From assembly GCA_038380795.1 (NCBI GenBank), contig CM076261.1, positions 96,246,418 through 96,310,417 on the forward strand: a stretch of 64,000 bases of DNA, written 5' to 3'. Positions within the stretch are counted from its first letter, which is position 1, and each line of letters starts with the position of its first letter. The DNA is from Pyrocephalus nanus. Taxonomy: Eukaryota > Chordata > Aves > Passeriformes > Tyrannidae. Below, piece by piece: positions 59,015-64,000 of this stretch. A program made the position numbers and the translations under genes. The notes beneath the pieces are model-generated. The model saw nothing but the letters and a program-made list of their open reading frames with translations. It did no database searches and had not been told where the DNA came from.

Positions 59015-59350
59015 ATGGCCTGCTACGACCTCTGCCGCCCCTGCGCACCCACCCCGCTGGCCAACAGCTGCAACCAGCCCTGTGTCACCCAGTGCCAGGA
59101 CTCCACCGTCCTCATCCAGCCCTCCCCCGTGCGCGTCACCCTGCCAGGGCCCATCATGACCTCCTTCCCCCAGAGCTCCGCCGTCGGATCCACCGCAGGG
59201 GCTGCCCTGGGCACGGAGCTCAATGCCCAGGGACAGCCCATCTCCGGCGCCTTTGGGGCCTTTGGCTACGGCCTCGGCTCTGCCCGGGCCTTTGGCTACG
59301 GCCTGGGAGGCCTGGGCTGCTACGGCACCAGGGGCTGCTCCACCTGCTGA
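59015..59350 (+). CDS. Feather beta-keratin, copy 12
   Basis: 111 residues, Thr at 60, in contrast to the Ala of the other class II genes (8 and 10). Intron 58751-58994. D2 3'UTR with AATAAA at 59497-59502. Confidence 0.97.
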   Translation: MACYDLCRPCAPTPLANSCNQPCVTQCQDSTVLIQPSPVRVTLPGPIMTSFPQSSAVGSTAGAALGTELNAQGQPISGAFGAFGYGLGSARAFGYGLGGLGCYGTRGCSTC

Positions 59351-59509
59351 GGGTCCTCCACAACCCCTTCACAATACCAGCTCGGGGCTCTGCACAAGTC
59401 TGCTGTAAGAAAATGACCTCGACTATTGTTCATCTTTCTTGCACTCACCCCTGAATTCTATTACTTGTTTCTCTTGTTTTTTCCCACTTTTGTTTTAATA
59501 AAGTTCTCC

Positions 59510-59828
59510 TGCAGCAAAACATCAGATGCCTCCTCAGCCTTTCTTCTCCCAAGTCTCCCAGAACTTCATTGGGCACAGAGCTCTGGCACCAGATGCCATC
59601 GCATGGGGGGAGAAGGGACCAGCTCTCTCCTAGGAAATATTTCACAAGCATCAACACACACTGGGACAGAAGGGCCTTCCCCAATGGGACACAAACTCTT
59701 CCCTTGCCCAAACAGAGCCTTGGACACACCACCCACCCCTCTGACACAAACTCCCAGGGGATGCTGCCTTAAGTGTCCATGGACACCGCGGGCTCCAGCC
59801 CTTCATCAGCCCCAAGGCTCTGCTTGCA
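59510..59828. repeat. Class D2 keratin 3'-flank unit
   Basis: Paralog of 51420-51736. No gene is seen. Confidence 0.7.
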
Positions 59829-60400
59829 TCATAGAATCATAGAATTAACTGGGTTGGAAGAGACCTCCGAGATCATCAAGTCCAACCCTTGATCCAACCC
59901 CACTGTGATTACCAGATCATGGCACTCAGTGCCACATCCAGCCTCAGCTTAAAAACCTTCAGGGACAGGGAATCCACCACCTCTCTGGGCAGGCCATTCC
60001 AATGCCTGATCACTCTCTCTGCAAAGAACTTCTTTCTAATATCCAACCTAAACCTCCCCTGGCACAGCTTAAGCCCGTGCCCTCTTGTCCTGCTGCTGAT
60101 TGCCTGGGAGAAGAGACCGACCCCCACCTGGCTACAACCTCCTCTCAGGGAGTTGTAGAGAGTGATGGGGTCACCCCTGAACCTCCTCTTCTCCAGACTA
60201 AACAACCCCAGCTCCCTCAGCCTCTCCTCACAGCAGTTGTGCTCCAGTCCCTTCCCCAGCCTGGTTGCTCTTCTCTGGACCTGCTCCAGCCCCTCCAAGT
60301 CCTTCCTGACCTGAGGGGCCCAGAACTGAACACAACACTCAAGGTGTGGCCTCACCAGCGCTGATTCCAGGGGAAGGATCACTGAGGGTGTTGAACACAC
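59829..60400 (-). mobile_element. CR1 LINE, 3' ~570 bp, antisense
   Basis: Full-length relative of the CR1 at 23007, with the 163-codon ORF2 remnant (complement of 59909-60400) intact. Confidence 0.93.
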
Positions 60401-63275
60401 TTAGCTCCACACATCCAACTCCTGGGATACAGCACTGCACACTTGCCTCCATCTGGACTTTGGGCCACTCATCACAGCCCTCGGGGCCCTCACACCCTCC
60501 CAGTCCCCTCACTACACTCTGAGCAAACCCTTCCTTGCTCAGCACTCTTGCAGCACCGAAAGGGAAGGCCCCTCTAAGGCTTTACAAAGGCTCGAGTTCA
60601 ACACCAGCCACAGCTCCCTCCTCATCCCCAGGGGGAGTCCTGGCACAGATGGGACACAGAGCTCAGGCAAGCACCATTTCCTCAGGGCAAAGCCAGCAAG
60701 AGGAGAGGCCTCCCCCCTCAGCACTGACCCAGCTCCAGACCCCAAAGGCCCTGGCTCAGCCTCCCCTGCTGCCGCTCCCATTTGCCCTCTGCTCCCTCGC
60801 AGCAGCTGCCTCCAAAACCCAGGCAGTCACTTCAGCTGCAAAAGGGCCTTAACACCGAGTCCAACTCTTACTGCAAGACATCCCAGCTCCTCAGGGAACC
60901 AGCAAACCTCACAAACCTTTGGGCTGCAAAGGACAGAAATGCAAGAGATCACTGAGTGCAACCTGCTCCAGCACAGCCAAGGCCACCACTCACCCACCAC
61001 CCCAAGTGCCACATCTACACAGCTCTTACATCCCTCCAGCAATGGGGACTCCACCACTGCACTGGGCAGCCTGTGCCAGGGCTGCACAGCCCTTTCTGGG
61101 AAGGCATTTTCCCTAATCACAAACTCAGCCTGCACAGGGCAAACTTGGCTCTGTTTCCTCTTCTCCTGCATCTTGGTGCTTCGGAGGCAACACTGACAGA
61201 CCCTTAACCCGAGCTCCGTTCAGTGCAATCTGGAGCAGAACAGGATCACCCCTCTCTTGCTGAAAATCCAACATCCCCAGTCCCTGCCACTGCTCCTCAT
61301 GGGGCTTGTTCTCCTCACCCTTCCCCACTTGCCCTTCCCACGGGTCCCAGCACAGCCCAGCACTGGCAGCCCTGGGTGGGACCTTGCTGGGCCCAGCTCA
61401 GACAAGCGCCAAGGATGAACCAACACGAGACTGGGGGGAGCACGGGAGGCCTCCCTGAATCACAGGCACTGCTTTCCCAATCCCAGTGGGAAAGGCCAGG
61501 GATAGAGACAGGCTGGCAGAGATGGAACCAAGGAGGGCAGCAATGACTGCAGTGGAAGGGGCAGCTCCTCATGTCTGGTCCAGCTAAAAAGGTACAGCCC
61601 AGCCTGACAGGGCTGGGATGGTTTGGGGCCCCTCCTCACAACACACCCCAAACCACAGCACATGAGGGACATGGGGGGACCTCACTGATCACACCCCACC
61701 TCTCCAAAGCTTTGCTCACATCTCCAGCCCTCCCTGACACAACCTTTCAACACCAACTTTTAGCCTCTAATACTAACAGTGAAAAGCAGCCGCCAAGGGC
61801 AGATGAACACAAACTCAAGGGCAGGACATGGAATCCCACAATTCCACAAAGGAATGCCCACACCAGGACAGAGAGGGAAGGACGAGCTCACTGACCTTCC
61901 ACTGGTAATTGTGGTTTTTGGCTCACAGGACCACAACACTAAAACTGACGGGTCATGTGCAGGAAACCTCACGGCTTCAATGCGGAATCAGCGCAGTGAC
62001 ATCACAGACCAGCCTGGAAACAAAGGGAGCCAGCCCAATTTGTTCCTTGTTGAGTAGATTTCTTGATCAGGCCAGGAAATACAGTTCACATCACAGAGAA
62101 AATGTCCTGTAAATGTGAGAAATGACATGGAACAGAACACTGGAACAAGGCCACCCTGACCAGCTTCTGCAGTTCCACATCCATCCTCTTGCTTCCTACA
62201 AGACATGAGAGGCTGAGGCCTCTTTCCACCATAAGAAAGCCCTTGGAGGATTGAGGACCTTTCCAAACCAATCAACAGTGACCTCCACAGCACATCAAGG
62301 AGCTCCCCTGGCATTCCTGGGGGCACCACAGGGATTTATTGACACCCAGTTGTACAAAAGAAGAGGGTCCACGCTCCACAACACACCCACAAATGAGAGC
62401 ACATGAGAACATGGGGTGACCTCACTGCTGACACCCAAATTCTCCAAGGCTTCCACTGCTGATTCAGCCCTGCTGGAGACACAGATTCCACGGAACTGCT
62501 CCCAAACACCAACTGTCCCTTGAAAGCTGCCGCCAAGGGCAGATGGACACGGCCTCAAGGGCAGGACATGGAATCACACAATTCCACAAAGGAATTCCTT
62601 TTTTGTGACAGAAGATTCGGCAGGAGCTTGCCAACTGTCCACTAGTGATTCTAGTTCTTTCATCAAAGGTCCAGGATGTTACAACTTTGCGTTATAAATT
62701 AGGAAACATCATGTCCTGAGTGTGGAAAAAGCCAACTGATGTCACAGCCCAGCCTGGGCAAAAAGGGATCAGGCCCAGCTGGTTGTTTCTTTCTTGAATT
62801 TCTTAATGAGGTTAAAACACACTTTGAATGACAGAGGATGTTGTCACATGAGTTTGAGAAATGCAAATGGAACATAACACTGGAGCAAAGCCAACCTGAC
62901 AAGTCCTGAATTCTCCAGTTCCTCTCCCTTGATCCCGTTCAAGCCAGGAGGAGAATGAGCTCTCCTTTGCCATCAGGAAGCACTTCCAGGCACTGTGACC
63001 TTTCCAAGCTATTGGAGAGTGACCCCTGAACATCACCCACCTCCCTCAGCATTCCTGAGTGCAACACAATGGCTGATGGGCACCCAGGGGAACATAAAAG
63101 AGGATCCACAATTTACCACACACCCACAAACCACAGCACACCAGGGCCACCAAATCACCTCCCTCAGGACATCACACCTCTCCTGGCCTCTGGGGGTTTA
63201 TTCAGCCCTCCCTGACACACCTCCAACCACCCAAGCCTCCCACAAACCAACCCCTCCAAGCTGCCGCCAGCTGAC
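60401..63275. repeat. Interval between CR1 and keratin 13
   Basis: Duplicate of 52242-55120 at +8154. The antisense CR1 piece is 60926-61186. Modules start near 61783 and 62524. No gene is seen. Confidence 0.7.
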
Positions 63276-63282
63276 AGTGCTG

Positions 63283-63391
63283 GGCCAAGGCTGTGCCGCC
63301 CCTGCGGGAGCAGCAGAAAAGCCGGCCCAGCGCCTCTCTCCCTGCCACGCTTCTCCTGACGCCTTCTCCTGCCTTCTGTGCCGCCAACAAG
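63283..63391 (+). promoter_or_regulatory. Keratin 13 core promoter and exon 1 (CAGAAAAG form)
   Basis: Variable base G at 63316. Exon 1 ends at 63391. Class I upstream junction. Confidence 0.75.
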
Positions 63392-63655
63392 GTGAGCCTG
63401 CAGCCCCTGACAACCCCCTCCTGCTCCTGCCACACCGCCCCCCTGGCCCCTCTCTCCCAGCACGCTCTGCCCCAGCCTCAGCAGCCCTCACGCCTCCCCA
63501 CAGCCCCACAGCAGCCTCCCCACTGCCTCGCCCTCCGCCAACACCGCCCCTCGCACCCCCACGGCCCTGCGCTGCCTCAGCCCCCTCTCTGCTCTGCTCT
63601 TCTCACCTCTTCTCTTCTCTTCCCTGCCCTCACAGGGCCCCTCCACACCACACCC

Positions 63656-63991
63656 ATGGCCTGCTACGACCTCTGCCGCCCCTGCGCACCCACCCCGCTG
63701 GCCAACAGCTGCAACCAGCCCTGTGTCACCCAGTGCCAGGACTCCACCGTCCTCATCCAGCCCTCCCCCGTGCTCGTCACCCTGCCAGGGCCCATCATGA
63801 CCTCCTTCCCCCAGAGCTCCGCCGTCGGATCCGCCGCAGGGGCTGCCCTGGGCACGGAGCTCAATGCCCAGGGACAGCCCATCTCCGGCGCCTTTGGGGC
63901 CTTTGGCTACGGCCTCGGCTCTGCCCGGGCCTTTGGCTACGGCCTGGGAGGCCTGGGCTGCTACGGCACCAGGGGCTGCTCCACCTGCTGA
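63656..63991 (+). CDS. Feather beta-keratin, copy 13
   Basis: 111 residues, Leu at 40 and Ala at 60, as in copy 11. Intron 63392-63635. The CDS is complete but the window ends nine bases after the stop, so the 3'UTR class and poly(A) signal are not visible. Confidence 0.97.
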   Translation: MACYDLCRPCAPTPLANSCNQPCVTQCQDSTVLIQPSPVLVTLPGPIMTSFPQSSAVGSAAGAALGTELNAQGQPISGAFGAFGYGLGSARAFGYGLGGLGCYGTRGCSTC

Positions 63992-64000
63992 GGGTCCTCC

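Larger units (their letters stand above)
59390..63991. repeat. ~4.6-kb duplication, unit 2 (keratin 12 flank to keratin 13)
   Basis: Second unit of the pair with 51300-55840. The right end is beyond keratin 13 or the window. Confidence 0.85.

Noticed and set aside
1..64000. tRNA, rRNA, CRISPR or bacterial operon features
   Set aside because: None were seen. The splice sites, CR1 elements and LTRs identify vertebrate nuclear DNA.

Overview
The window is vertebrate, and specifically avian, nuclear DNA. It carries 13 tandem copies of a feather-type beta-keratin (corneous beta-protein) gene, all on the + strand. The supporting bird signals are many CR1 LINE fragments, including the octameric 3' tail based on ATTCTATG, and avian-style endogenous retrovirus (ERV) material. 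The species and chromosome cannot be read from the sequence; a passerine or other neoavian bird is my guess.

Layout. Positions 1-~6170 hold the 3' part of a decayed class II (beta-like) ERV: protease, reverse transcriptase, RNase H, integrase, env, polypurine tract and 3' LTR. A second, unrelated 623-bp solo LTR sits inside that 3' LTR with a 5-bp target duplication. From ~6.9 kb to the end the window is a keratin array. Start codons are at 7321, 13980, 18146, 22194, 27369, 32544, 38753, 42607, 47073, 50923, 55502, 59015 and 63656. Each gene has a short non-coding exon 1, a 244-bp intron in the 5'UTR, and one coding exon for 111 residues (102 in copy 3). The spacers are built from ~740-bp repeat modules, paralogous CR1 pieces (mostly antisense), four copies of one ERVK-like solo LTR insertion, and one 1.4-kb LTR with 13-bp perfect terminal inverted repeats.

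How it works together. The genes encode near-identical structural proteins for the feather cornified cell. The most notable property is the pattern of homogenisation. A ~0.7-kb cassette (core promoter, exon 1, intron, CDS) is almost invariant in all 13 copies, while the DNA on both sides falls into classes that occur in all combinations. Within the cassette the TATA position is split: five copies have CATAAAAG and eight have CAGAAAAG. From copy 7 onward the two promoter forms strictly alternate in a two-gene higher-order repeat of ~8.1-8.4 kb. Copies 4-6 are separated by two 5175-bp units that are almost identical.

Limits. Alignments were done by eye. Edges of CR1 pieces and spacer modules are approximate, family names of the LTRs are inferred from structure only, and no expression evidence is available.
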